Positions 32,766 through 44,311 of a DNA stretch of 64,000 nt are shown piece by piece. The notes under the pieces were generated by a model, which was not told where the DNA came from, did no database searches, and saw nothing but the letters and a program-made list of their open reading frames with translations. Both the position numbers and the translations under genes were made by a program. The stretch is from assembly GCA_036245525.1 (NCBI GenBank), contig BTPG01000006.1:96210191-96274190 (forward strand), written 5' to 3'. Origin of the DNA: Semisulcospira habei. Its lineage: Eukaryota > Mollusca > Gastropoda > Semisulcospiridae. How positions within the stretch are numbered: position 1 is the first letter of the stretch; the number at the start of each line of letters is the position of its first letter.

Positions 32766-33439
32766 TTACGGTGACGAGCATGGTCTACTTCCATAGCCTC
32801 TTCTCCACCCCTAGCTGTCCCTCTCGGCTGACTAACTGGCCGATTGTTTATCGTGCGTAGCTCAAACCTCTGGCGGAGGTTTTCTTCTTGCATGGCCACC
32901 TGCACGGCCCTATCTAACGTATTTGAGTTATCCCGCAGGACTTTCATCTTAAGAAAGTCGTGCGCCAATCCGTCAACAAAGAAATTTATTAGTTGCCGTT
33001 GTACCACAGCAGCGCCCATCTGACCCGGGAAGGCTTCGCCGGCCAGAGTCATTAGTCGCTCTGCGTACAGAGGCACACTTTCCCTCGGGTTTTGTTTCAC
33101 CCGCTGTAGCAACGCAAAAGCATGATTTTCATCGGCGATTTCGCCGAACCTTACGGTTAGCTGCCTTTTCAGCTCATCCCAATCCCCTGCCGCTTCCGTT
33201 TGTAAGAATCGATGGATAAAATCACTCACCACCCCCGAGCTTGCTTGATAAGCAATGACGGGGCGCCTGTTGAGGGCTTTTATTAGCACTGCATATTTGT
33301 CAATTTCTGTTATCCACTCCCTAAATTTGGTAGGCTTTCCGTCAAACGTTCCTACCATCTGCCCTATACTCTGGGCGTTAATCGCCTGACTCATTTCCTC
33401 TACTTTTTCGCCTAAAATCCTAAACACTTCCTCTGCCAT
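32762..33439 (-). CDS. gag: Gypsy gag (capsid-like)
   Basis: 225 codons starting at ATG 33,439. It contains a retrotransposon gag-type region: FDGKPTKFREWITEIDKYA, then DWDELKRQLTVRFGEIADE and VPLYAERLMTLAGEAFPG, a pattern of helices typical of Ty3/Gypsy capsid. The stop TGA at 32,762 precedes the zinc knuckles, which lie in another frame. It would form the particle in which reverse transcription occurs. The start is preceded by a 390-bp leader after the 5' LTR. Confidence 0.85.
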   Translation of the reverse strand: MAEEVFRILGEKVEEMSQAINAQSIGQMVGTFDGKPTKFREWITEIDKYAVLIKALNRRPVIAYQASSGVVSDFIHRFLQTEAAGDWDELKRQLTVRFGEIADENHAFALLQRVKQNPRESVPLYAERLMTLAGEAFPGQMGAAVVQRQLINFFVDGLAHDFLKMKVLRDNSNTLDRAVQVAMQEENLRQRFELRTINNRPVSQPRGTARGGEEAMEVDHARHRN

Positions 33440-33826
33440 TTTTGTTTCTTTTTAAATGTAACAACAACACAACTCTAGCTAACTGGTCTGGCTCCTATAT
33501 AAGACTCAACAAGGGTTAAACGAAAAAAGTCACTTACCCCGTGATCCGCCTTTCGGCTGTTGGTCTTGAATGAGTCGCAGACGTCTCGTGGGCTCGAACT
33601 CTGTTTTTTCCTTGACGTGGGCTCGAACTCTGCTTTTCTTGAAGTGGGCTCGAACTCTGCTTTTCTTGAAGTGGGCTCGAACTCTTCTCTTCCTGGTCTG
33701 CTCTTCCACCCTTGCGTCGTTGGCTGTCGATTTGGTGCTGATAGTCTAGTTTTTCTGTTTCTTCGTTCCTCTGTTTCTTCCCGTTCCGAGATCCTGGTCA
33801 CGGCCCCAAATAAGAAGATAAAGTAG
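33440..33826 (-). other. Gypsy 5' leader with tandem repeats and candidate primer-binding site
   Basis: Three tandem copies of a 27-bp unit (gggctcgaactctgcttttc and variants on the forward strand, 33,590-33,690) sit in the untranslated leader. A frame across them encodes a repeated EFEPTSRKA peptide, which I take as incidental. The candidate primer-binding site is tggggccgtgaccaggat on the reverse strand, starting about 18 bases inside the LTR rather than directly next to it. Confidence 0.5.
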
Positions 33827-34962
33827 TGTTACACTACCGCAGCCACACGCAAGGTGTTGTAGATGGAAGACGCAGCCAGACAAGAGTGTTTCCAGAAGAG
33901 TCTTTTATTTCTTGGTCATCGTGGGTCTAATAGGTTGGGCACAACCAACCTACTAGCATGGCATACTAAAATGGCGAAAATACCGGAGCTCGGTCTCTCG
34001 CTTCTCAGCTCCCTCTATCTATCTATCTCACTCTCTTCGTTGTGTACTCTCTATCTATCTCGTTCCCTTCGTTGTGAGCTCTCTCGTTCTGGTCATTGTG
34101 CGAGCTCTCTCTCTATCTCGTTTTCTTCGTTGTGAGCTCTCCCGTTCTGGTGTTTACCCCCAATATATATACCCGTTCTGGCCGAGGGCATCGCCCCTTT
34201 GTCTCAACCAGTCAAAGGGACTATTACTGTCACCCATATTATTCCACATCTATCATGGTGGCCAGCGTCCCCTGACCCTATCTGTCAAAGGAGCTATTAC
34301 TGTCGCCCATAATCTATCCCCCATCTGCTCTGGTGGATAGCGCCCTCTGATCCTAGCTGACCAGGGACCCATTACTGTCTCTCATAATTATTCCACATCT
34401 ATTATGCTGGTCAGCGTCCTCTGATCCTAGCTATCAAAGGAACTCATTACTGTCTCTCCTAATTATTCCACATCTATTATGGTGGCCAGCGTCCTCTGAT
34501 CCTAGCTATCAAAGGAACCCATTATTGTCTCTCATAATTATTCCACATCTATTATGGTGGCCAGCGTCCTCTGATCTTAGCTGACCAGGGACCCATTACT
34601 GTCTCTCCTAATTATTCCACATCTATTATGGTGGCCAGCGTCCTCTGATCTTAGCTGACCAGGGACCCATTACTGTCTCTCCTAATTATTCCACATCTAT
34701 TATGGTGGCCAGCGTCCTCTGATCTTAGCTGACCAGTAACCTATTACTGACTCTCATAATTATTCTTTGTCAGCAGGAGTCTGTGTTCCTCACTACTAAC
34801 GAGGGCTCATTATTTATTCATTAGTCCCAGCTTAGTAGGGCCGGCCACTTGTCAACTCCACGTGAGCCCGTGGTACTAATTATACCCTCGTTATTTTCAT
34901 ATCAAGGGAAATTATAAAATTACCCGACCGTGATATTGGTCGTATACACTTATAGTGTAACA
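33827..34962 (-). repeat. 5' LTR of Gypsy element
   Basis: Same length as the 3' LTR with a constant offset of 7,868 bp from end to end, and no mismatch found by eye. TATA box at 34,162-34,171, AATAAA at 33,904-33,909 and the 75-bp tandem U3 units at 34,244-34,768. Confidence 0.95.
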
Positions 34963-34990
34963 ACTCGTGAGAATAATATGTGTCTCTTGC
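34963..34990. mobile_element. MITE family 2 hairpin, right part (split by Gypsy insertion)
   Basis: actc (duplicated target) then gtgagaataatatgtgtctcttgc, the complementary arm to 25,909-25,935. Confidence 0.8.
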
Positions 34991-35167
34991 TGTAGACTGT
35001 TTCCTCGTTACTCCGCTTCGTATTCACTTCTTTGACCAGTTTCTACTCAATCTACAAGATAGGTGTACATGTTTAGATACGGTATTGTGAGTCCTTGCTG
35101 CTGCAAAGGCTCATGAGAATCTATGCCGTATTGCTGTGGAACATTTTGACGTTACCGGCTTTTCAGC

Positions 35168-35205
35168 CACCCCCCCCCCCCCCCAAAAAAAAAAAAAAAA
35201 AAAAA
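35168..35205. repeat. Poly(C) followed by poly(A) run
   Basis: About 15 C followed by about 21 A. Assembly length here may be unreliable. Confidence 0.9.
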
Positions 35206-35479
35206 GTATGTTATGCAGAGAAGAACCCAACAGCAGAGAAGAAACACGCTTAGAAAGACAGTCACTGCACAATTTATTAATGTTTCCTTTTATCAAAATA
35301 GACAAACAAGTTTACAAATCAGTCGCTACTTGCCCAGTGTGCAAAAGGCCATCGGGCCGACGTCGGCCGCCAATGATCCGTGCACAGCTCAGCTGTATGC
35401 GGGCCAACGGTGGTCGATATCGGCCCGATCAGTTCTAACTCAGACTCAGAAATGCCTAATCCTTTTGATTCGATGGAAT

Positions 35480-36250
35480 GTGAGCGCGCGCTATTCTCGG
35501 TTTTGTCCCCCTTTTCCAGCAGAGCGGTTTGCTTATAACTGCTGTCACCGCGCCTAATACAGTATGGAAGGCAGTCACTGAATCAGCTCGCGCTTCTTCT
35601 ATGTAAGGACCAGCATAATGATAGAGGCAGGCACGAGTCAGGACTGATTCTCATTAGCTTTCGCATCTGCGGGCGCCATGAGGATCTATGTTTATTACAG
35701 ACAGGAGGTGTTTATCGTCTCGGACAGTGTGATAGTAGTGGTCCTTTCTACAGATGGGAAAAGGCATAGATCCTCAGGGGTCCGCCATGCAAGTTACTGG
35801 ACCGTGACCCATGAGAATCTGTGCTTTTTCAGTTCACACAATTTTAATTTCCAGGCTGAGTGGGGGAGGGGGAGGGAGATGCGCTATTGTGGTTTGCAGT
35901 GAGTTTCAGCCGTTTCGTTTGTTTTTCAGTAACCGTACATCAATGACCATATTATAACACACTTTTCCCCCCTCTTTTGTTCTGGTAAAGACAGAGTCGG
36001 GTTCACTACGGAATATACTTGAATCTGCTGAGGCACATATACTTCTAAAAACTCAGAAACTTAAAAGCCAGGTTACAAATTAAAAATATATACTGACATG
36101 GGCTTGGATAGGGCGGTTATTTGGTTGAGGGCTGGAGGCCGCAGTACAAGGCTAGAGCCAGCCTTGAAGGCCGCTTTCAGCGGAATTAATAGTATGGCAG
36201 AAGGTTCTTTGTTCTGCCTGATATGTACAGAGACAAATGAACCTACTTGT
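35480..36250 (+). repeat. 0.8-kb dispersed repeat, copy 1
   Basis: Aligns end to end with 40,212-41,078: aatgtgagcgcgcgctattc at the start, gcgggcgccatgaggatcta, gactgattctcattag and agagacaaatgaacctac at the end. It contains two decayed family 2 hairpin cores (35,665-35,695 and 35,763-35,820), so it may be a composite MITE. It has only a short TA run (aaatatatactg at about 36,083) where copy 2 has a long microsatellite. Confidence 0.75.
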
Positions 36251-37140
36251 GTTCGTGTTGATAAATTTTAGGCCCAGGCCCGGTGTGACGATGTGTTTCA
36301 GACCTGTTATTTGTGTTAATGTTAATATAATGGAACCAGTGTTGTGTGCTTAAGACCTGTTACTTGTATTAGTGGTTATGAATTTATTGTGTAAACCCAA
36401 GTGTACGGCATAAACACTGACAGTACACAAATGCTGGGATCAGCATGTTTAGTGTTGATCGTCTTGATGGACCTAACTGATTACCAGATTACCAGCTTCT
36501 CAGCAGTATAGTACTTTCTGACGCTAGTGGGGCTCTAGCAGGAAATGAACCCGAATCATTTAGTAAGTGATAACAGTAGAGGCTGGAATGCTGCGTATAT
36601 ACATCAACTTTTCATCCCACAGAAAAATGGCATGCACAACAGATTGAGCTTGAAAGTTAATGCTTTTTTTTTTTTGTCAGTGCATGTTCATTGTATTGCA
36701 AATATGAATGTAACTGCTCTTGAAGGTGTGCTGGTAGTAAGCAGCATCTGCATGTTTAGTATGAAAAGAAAGCAAATTTTATCAGCTACAAATTTACACT
36801 CATGTTATAATGACTTTTTTTTATAGAAAGAAACGCATTTTGTGAATGTTCAGTTACTAACACTTTTCAGCGTTTCCGCTGCAGTGCACTGGTAAGAGCT
36901 CTCTTTTCTAGCACCATGAACAGCTCTTCCAGTATTAATTGCCCCCCACGCCCGGCTACTGCCACAGATGGCTTATCTTGCACTCAGTGGCACCCGTCCG
37001 CTCCTAACTAAAAATATGGTTCTGCACAACCGTGAACAAGCATAAACGAGACAATGTAAAAAAAAAAAAAAATGATGGACAGACAAGTTAATATCACTTT
37101 GAAGATATAAGATTAAGAACACATTTCAAACAACAACTTG
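36251..37140. other. No gene recognised
   Basis: AT-rich sequence with T- and A-runs (36,663-36,675; 37,057-37,071). No coding region or terminal repeat is identified, though the left end of the Polinton remnant may lie here. Confidence 0.45.
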
Positions 37141-37166
37141 CCATAAAACCTCCAATAGCAGTACCA

Positions 37167-37352
37167 ATGGTGATATACATGACCTATAATATGACTTGGG
37201 AATACATTGACGATCAACCATTTGTAGAGTATATTACTGTTAATTTTAGGACATATAATTTTATAGTTGATGATAACTGGTTTAAGACAGTGTGTGAAGA
37301 CATACACCAACAACTAAAAATACTAAATGTTCATTTTGAAAGTGTTAGTTAA
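37167..37352 (+). CDS. Small hypothetical protein of Polinton region, copy 1
   Basis: 61 codons including VIYMTYNMTWEYIDDQPFVE and FIVDDNWFKTVCED. It is paralogous to the frame at 37,629-37,788. No family recognised. AT-rich base composition matches the polB region that follows, supporting membership of the same element. Confidence 0.45.
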   Translation: MVIYMTYNMTWEYIDDQPFVEYITVNFRTYNFIVDDNWFKTVCEDIHQQLKILNVHFESVS

Positions 37353-37484
37353 TAAAAGGATATTACATACATGGTAATATTTTCAATATACTATTTTGTT
37401 TTGGTTATAAAAAACATTATGGACAGTCAAGCGCAAGTGGTTGACGTTACAGACTGCTTTAGATATATCCAGCACTTTGATCAG

Positions 37485-37640
37485 TTAATAACACAATTCA
37501 GGCAGCCTGACATAACACCGCTTGCGCCAATAACAGCGCAAGCCATACCAGTTAATAACACAATTCAGGCAGCCTGACATAACACCGCTTGCGCCAATAA
37601 CAGCGCGCCAATAACAGCGCAAGCCATACCAGCGGTGATA
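37485..37640 (+). repeat. Tandem duplication between the small paralogues
   Basis: The block gttaataacacaattcaggc, agcctgacataacaccgctt, gcgccaataacagcgc occurs twice in a row, with a further partial gcgccaataacagcgcaagc. It contains short ccaataacagcgc iterations. Confidence 0.8.
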
Positions 37641-37788
37641 TACGTGACATATCATATGACTTTGGAATTATTTGAGGAGTTACCATTTGTAGAGTACCGG
37701 ACTGTTGATCTTAAGACACATACCTTTGGAGTTGATGATAACTGGTTTGAGACAGCGTTGAACAAATATTCAGACAACTATGCAACCT
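37629..37788 (+). pseudogene. Small hypothetical protein of Polinton region, copy 2
   Basis: Reads VIYVTYHMTLELFEELPFVE and FGVDDNWFETALN, clearly related to 37,167-37,352, followed by TGA. It lacks an obvious ATG in frame at the same position. Tandem copy produced by a duplication that also included the short repeats at 37,485. Confidence 0.45.
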
Positions 37789-40211
37789 GAATCTGTTTAT
37801 TGTAGGTGTTACAGTCAATAAAGTGATATTACACAGTCATACAGTAATATTTTTCTATTTAGTATTTTGTCGGTCTATAAAAAAAATGACCAACAGTTCG
37901 CAAAGCTTACAAAACGTATTTCACACAACAAACTTGCCTATATCAAATACTTACAATGTTTATGAATCAATAGAGAAATCTTTTACTGTAATACAAGATA
38001 ATTGTTCTGCTGGTAGTGTAAAGATTCAGGTTGTTGCTAAAATAGAATTTAACAAGGTAGATGGTGAAGTGATAGTATCATATATCTCAACGAGACAACA
38101 CGCAGTTAACGCAAGAAGGGAACTGGAGAACGTGTTTAAAACAAAATGTTGCCTGACTTCCTATCAGCAATTGATAAAGCTAAAAGGAAGGGGTCTGGTT
38201 GGCACGAAGGGTACGTACATGAACTTCAACTGAGGCAGTCAAGGTATCATCCTATTTTAGGCAAATCATGGTTCTACCAACTGAGGTTGTAAACAAAAAG
38301 GCTGTTGTCAATAATTATTCTGAACAATGACAATCACTGTTTTATGTGGTGTGTGCTTGTCAAACTTCACAGTGTAAAAAACAAAACCTGAGCGTGTATC
38401 CAATTACATCAACTTTGTAAACGAACTCAACTTTAACGGTATAGATTTTCCTGTTAAGGTGGAGGATATAGACTTGTTTGAAGAATTAAATCCTGGTATT
38501 TCTGTGAACGTATATGTATAGGACACTGAGTCTGATAATAAGTTGCAACCAATTAAAGTATCACCACTTGCCCCAACCTACAGACAACCAGAAGATAAAC
38601 ATGTTGACATGTTACTAAAAAGGAATGGTGATGGCGGTGGTCACTACACAATTATCAGGAGTATGTCAGAGTTAATTCACAGGCATGTATCAAAACATGA
38701 TAGGAAACAGGAATTGTGTAATAAATGTTTACAAAGGTTTTCCTCCAGTAAATTAGCACATAAGCATGCTCAACACTGTAGGTCGGCTGATGACATTCAA
38801 ACAATACTTAGGCATCCAGATCCTGGTAGCAAGGTATATTTCAAGAACCATAAAAATCAGCAAAAGCTGCCATTTGCAGTGTATGCCGATATTGAATCAC
38901 TAGTTGTTCCATATGAAGGTCCTGTTCCAGAAACATTAGCAAAGACTGTAAAATTAAGCGACCAAGTAGTGTGCTCCTTCAGATACATTCTTGTTAGGTC
39001 AGACGGTGGACATAGAGAACCTGTTATCTACAGAGGTGAAAATGTGGCAGGTGTGTTTTTAACAGAAATGAGACAACACTACACAGTAAGATAGTACAAT
39101 ATCTCACAACATGTCAAATGCCTTTGATGATGACAGAAGAGGATAAACTGGATTTTAATACAACAGAGGTATGTTGGATTTGTGAAGAACACCTGCGGGG
39201 TGATAAAGTTTGTGACCACGACCACATAACTGGGTGTTACAGAGGTGCTGCACATAACGCATGTAACTTAAAACTAAAAATAGATCCTGAAAAAATATAA
39301 GTTGCCTATCTTTTTCCACAATCTGAAAGGGTATGATTCACACATTGTCATGCATGCTGTAGATGGGTCTTACAAAAATATTAGTTGTATTGCCCAGACA
39401 ACTGAAAAGTACTTAAATTTTAGGTTAGACAACAAATTAGTCTTTTATGACTCCAAGTAGCATTATTTTGTCCTCAGGACTTGCCAGTCTGGCAGAAGGA
39501 TTGAGAGCATTTCCAATAACAGCTAAATACTTTGAACCAGAGTTAATCAAAAAGGGAGCCTATCCCTATGAATATGTTGATGACTGGGTTGTGTTTGATG
39601 AAACGTCTCTGCCTTGAAAAGATAATTTTATTCTTCACTAAATGGTAAAGGAATTTCTGACTCTGAGTACCAGCATCCTCTTGATGCATGGGGTAGACTA
39701 GGATGTCAAACAATTGGTGACTACCATGACCAGTACTTAAAAGCTGACGTTTGCTTGCTAGCAGACGTATTTGAAAGTTACCCTGAAAAGGGTTTGTTGC
39801 ACAACAGTCTTGACCCAGCTAGCTACATAACTAGTCCTGGCATGACATGGGATGCATTTTTAAAATCCAGTAAGATACAGACAGACCTGCTCTCTGATTC
39901 AGCGATGGTTGACATTGTGGAACGTGGTTGGAGAGGCGGCATAAGTATAGCATGCAGCAAATAATTATGCCAAAGCAAACAACAAGTATCTTGATGAACA
40001 TGAACCCTCAAGGTCAAGGTCATACATTACATACCTTGACGCTAATAACCTTTATGGCTGGGCCATGACTGAATTATTGCCCTTGAAAATTTTTCGGCTA
40101 CATGATTTGTCACAGTGTGATACAACATACATAACAAACTGTATTATGACTCATGATCGGAATCATGAGAAAGATTGGATCTTTGAAGTCAACCTGGAGT
40201 ACCCAAAATGT

Positions 40212-41078
<867 letters not shown>

Positions 41079-41640
41079 AAGAAACATTCATTCCACCATT
41101 ACCGCATAATTTCACGAGGATAAATAATTATATTCTTGTTTTTACATCAGATGGATGGTGTTCACTGTTTAGAAATGTTCACCTATAACCAGAGACAAAA
41201 CTCTCCAAGAGCAATAGATCTTCATGAGTTCCATGCAGAGTGCAGGGGCTTGTGAGAAGCTAAATGTATTTCTGAGTCATGCTGCTATGTTTACATAGTT
41301 TAATCAGGTTGTAGTGATGAAAAGAACACAGGCAAAACGTTGACAGCTGCAAGAGTCACATATGCTCCTACGTGTCTAGGAGTAGGTGCAGTCATAAGAA
41401 TCTGTATTTATCTTGCTGGCTAGTGTTGCCTCTATGCTGTTATGTTTACGCAGCCGGGATAAAATTGCAACCATCGATCCCCAAACCAGAGACCCATGGC
41501 TGTCAATATGCGATATTCAATGACTGTCCCAGCTCTGCAGCATACAATAGTATGATGCTCATGCTCCCTATAGGTTAACGGCAGTGCAAACTCATGTTTG
41601 GGGACTAACGGAATGATTATCCATTAGCAATTGAAAAAAA
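41079..41640. other. Remaining insert within polB
   Basis: Non-coding sequence between the 0.8-kb repeat and the resumption of polB. It contains another decayed hairpin core (agcaatagatcttcatgagt and caggggcttgtgagaagcta at 41,202-41,260). About 30 codons of polB expected here are missing. Confidence 0.55.
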
Positions 41641-42719
41641 AAAATGTCTTTGACAGGAAGAAAAGAAGACACTAAACTTCTGCTAAATTTAAATGACAAA
41701 TTCAGTTATGTTTGTCACTATTGCCTACTGCAGTTTTACATCAGGCATGGGTTAGTACTTAAGAAGGTTTACAGAGGCATTGAATTTGATCAGTGTGCTT
41801 TTATTAAGGATTACATAATGAAGAACACAACCCTTTGTGCAAGGGACAGAAACACTGAATTTGACAAAGACTTCTTTAAGCTTATGAACAATGCCTGTTT
41901 CAGCAAGACAATGGAAAATCCACATCACCATAAAGATGTGAGGTGAGTCACAATGGAATCAGGAGCTATTAAACTTACAGGCAAGCAACAATACACAGGG
42001 TATAAAGAGTTTATATCCATCATTGTATGCAGTGACACTAAAAAAAAAAAAAAAACAGGTTGTTGATCTCAACAAGCCAGTATTCATTTGTATGGCAATA
42101 TTTGAACTATCAAAGCTGTTGGTGCTTGAATTCTACTATGATTACTTTAAACTGAAGTATCCAGACTGCTGGCTGTTATACACTGATACAGACTCTATGA
42201 TCATAGACGTGCCAACTGAAGACTTTTATGAAGACATAAAAACAGAGCTAGAGCACTATGACTCGTCAGATTATCCAAACGATCACCCACTATACAGCAC
42301 ACAAAACAAGAAAGTGCCTAGGATGTTTAAGGATGAGTGCCAATAGTTGAGTACATTGGACTGAGATCAAAAATGTATTCCATACTGCACCAGAAAGGCA
42401 GTCAGTCTAAAGCAAAATGTATTTTAATAAAACAGCGATAAAAAAAATAAAGATATCCGTCATGAACACTATAAGCAAGTTTTAGATGGAAAACTAATGC
42501 CTGATTATCCCAACAAGAAACTGAGGTCAAACAAACATAATCTTGACATGATCACTACACATAAGAAGTCACTTGCCGTTGGTGATAGAAAACGTGTATT
42601 TTACAGTAAGGAAAAGGCTTATGCAACTGGGCACTACCAGCTTACGTTATCTGATGAAATAGTTAATGAACAAGTTGATGACCTGATTGATGAATTAGTT
42701 TATGAGATTGCTAAAATGG

Positions 42720-43690
42720 TTAAAAATGAGTAACAATGTCCAGGGGAACAATTTGTAATCCCTCTCTGACAAATGCCCTCTGAGGAGCAGGTTCATATAG
42801 ATAATAAATAGATGGGTTACCAGGAACTGTTTTTTTTTTTTTACATTGTGAACAGACTAGACCATATTTAATCAGTTGCTCTATGTTTTACGTCATTCCC
42901 TGCCTCACCAGGTTGATATAAATATCTTACCTGTTTCATAAACAAACTTGTGTCAGGAGCAAGTGGTTTTTTTTTTTAGCCCTGGTGGTGGCAGCATTGT
43001 TTTTAATTTAATAGCATCAGCAGGTTTGAGGTGACCCTCGTTATTCATTGCTTTTACCACAGATGGTAATCTCTTAACCCACTCAGTGTGTCATGTGTCG
43101 TGCTTGAGTTCCTTAGAATACTGATAACTGAAAAGTCTCTCCGATAATTGTTTGTTAAAGCTTTCAACAATTGCCTGAGATCTATGCATTACCGGTATGC
43201 CTCGCCGCACTAGCATACCATGCTTTGCAAATAATTGATTAACTGCACCTTTAAATTCACTTCCATCATCAGCTTATACAAGCCTAGGGTATTTTAAAGA
43301 GACCCAACTATATAACAACGATAATGCTGCCGCCACAGTATTAGCGTTCTTGTCAGTTATAGGTTCAGGGTCCTTGAATCTCAAGGCAATGTCAACAACA
43401 GTCAGTGCTTACTTGTATCATTTTTTTTCCTTATAGTATCATGTGGAAGAAACCAGAGGTCCATTTGGTGTGTGTCATTAGGGATGGTGTTTTCAAAATG
43501 TGGTTTTACTATTTTTCTTGGAGCAGGTAACTATATCTGCCATATGGCTTGTTTTTGCAGCCAATGTTTTACTTGCTCGAGCATAACATCGCTGCCTGCA
43601 GCAGCAGACAATTTTTCCATTGCAGGTTTTCCTTTCCAGTAGCCAATTGGGGATTAATATATTTTGGATAGTTTAGCCTCAACGCTTGTC
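42720..43690 (-). pseudogene. Polinton integrase (retrovirus-like), broken
   Basis: Reverse-strand frames read, in order: IGYWKGKPAMEKLSAAAG and VKHWLQKQAIWQI (N-terminal zinc/helical region), HQMDLWFLPHD (first catalytic Asp), DDGSEFKGAVNQLFAKHG (second Asp), MHRSQAIVESFNKQLSER (catalytic Glu), WVKRLPSVVKAMNNEGHLKP, then VRYLYQPGEAGNDVKHRATD and IWSSLFTM, ending YYLYEPAPQRAFVREGLQIV. This is the rve DDE core plus the C-terminal domain characteristic of Polinton integrases. The DDE residues remain, but there are about five stops or shifts. Its stop codon (42,720-42,722) lies inside the 3' end of polB, so the two genes converge with a 14-bp overlap. Confidence 0.85.
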
Positions 43691-44216
43691 ATTTCTTCTA
43701 GCAAGAAAAACTCCTGTGAAATAAACAAATGTCATGCCTACTAAAACAAAGATTATTTCTCCATTTCTTTGTTGTGGGCTGGGTTGGTAATAATCGCTAA
43801 TTTTAGGTTGTGGTATGGTCATGTCTTCACCAGTAACTAGGTAGTATTCTTTAATAGTGTCATCAACATTTAAAAATGTATGCTGCGTTTGACCTTCCAG
43901 TCTGTGTTTTGCATTGATAAAATCAAGTCTTTCTATTCTTCGTTTTTTTGTATTCCTGTTCCACCTGTGCTAGTTTCTCTGCTGCATCATTGTGACATCT
44001 CATTTCTTCTTTACTAACTTTTGAAAAGAGATAGTTTGATGCACTGAAAGCAAGTGCATTGACCACAGCACTGCCAATGATAACAGCCAATGTTGCAATA
44101 TTTTTATTTACATAGATACATTTTCTGGAATAATTCCTTGCTTAACAAGAAATTTGCACCGCAACTAGCTTAGCACTGTCTTCAAAATCTAGTTTGCCCA
44201 GCTCTGCAGAACACAT
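43679..44216 (-). pseudogene. Polinton small coiled-coil/TM protein, broken
   Basis: Starts MCSAELGKLDFEDSAKLVAV, then after shifts NIATLAVIIGSAVVNALAFS, ASNYLFSKVSKEEMRCHNDA, AEKLAQVEQEYKKTKNRK, DFINAKHRLEGQTQHTFL and NVDDTIKEYY, and ends with a hydrophobic segment (EIIFVLVGMTFVYFTGVFLA) and RRNDKR. I recognise the SNYLFS...H(N/D)xAxEKL...RLDFIN pattern as a recurrent Polinton gene of unknown function that commonly neighbours the integrase. N- and C-terminal hydrophobic stretches suggest a membrane protein. It lies directly upstream of the integrase on the same strand. Confidence 0.7.
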
Positions 44217-44311
44217 TTTGAGAAGACCTGTATGCGACCATAAGTCCACTTAGAATGACAGAGTGATACACGAGATTCATTATGTATTATATATTATTAT
44301 ATATATTCATA

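Larger units (their letters stand above)
25959..34962 (-). mobile_element. Complete Ty3/Gypsy LTR retrotransposon with env-like region
   Basis: A 9,004-bp element read on the reverse strand: 5' LTR 34,962-33,827, gag 33,439, zinc knuckles, pol 32,511-28,597, env-like region 28,464-27,303, polypurine tract and 3' LTR 27,094-25,959. The LTRs are both 1,136 bp and I found no difference between them. Flanks carry the 4-bp duplication actc at 25,955-25,958 and 34,963-34,966. Order protease-RT-RNase H-integrase is that of Ty3/Gypsy (Metaviridae). Pol is open throughout, but the env-like region is broken. Very young insertion. Confidence 0.95.

Noticed and set aside
33475..33801. Frame with three EFEPTSRKA repeats in the Gypsy leader
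   Set aside because: It lies in the untranslated leader upstream of gag, results from a 27-bp tandem repeat and has no known domain.
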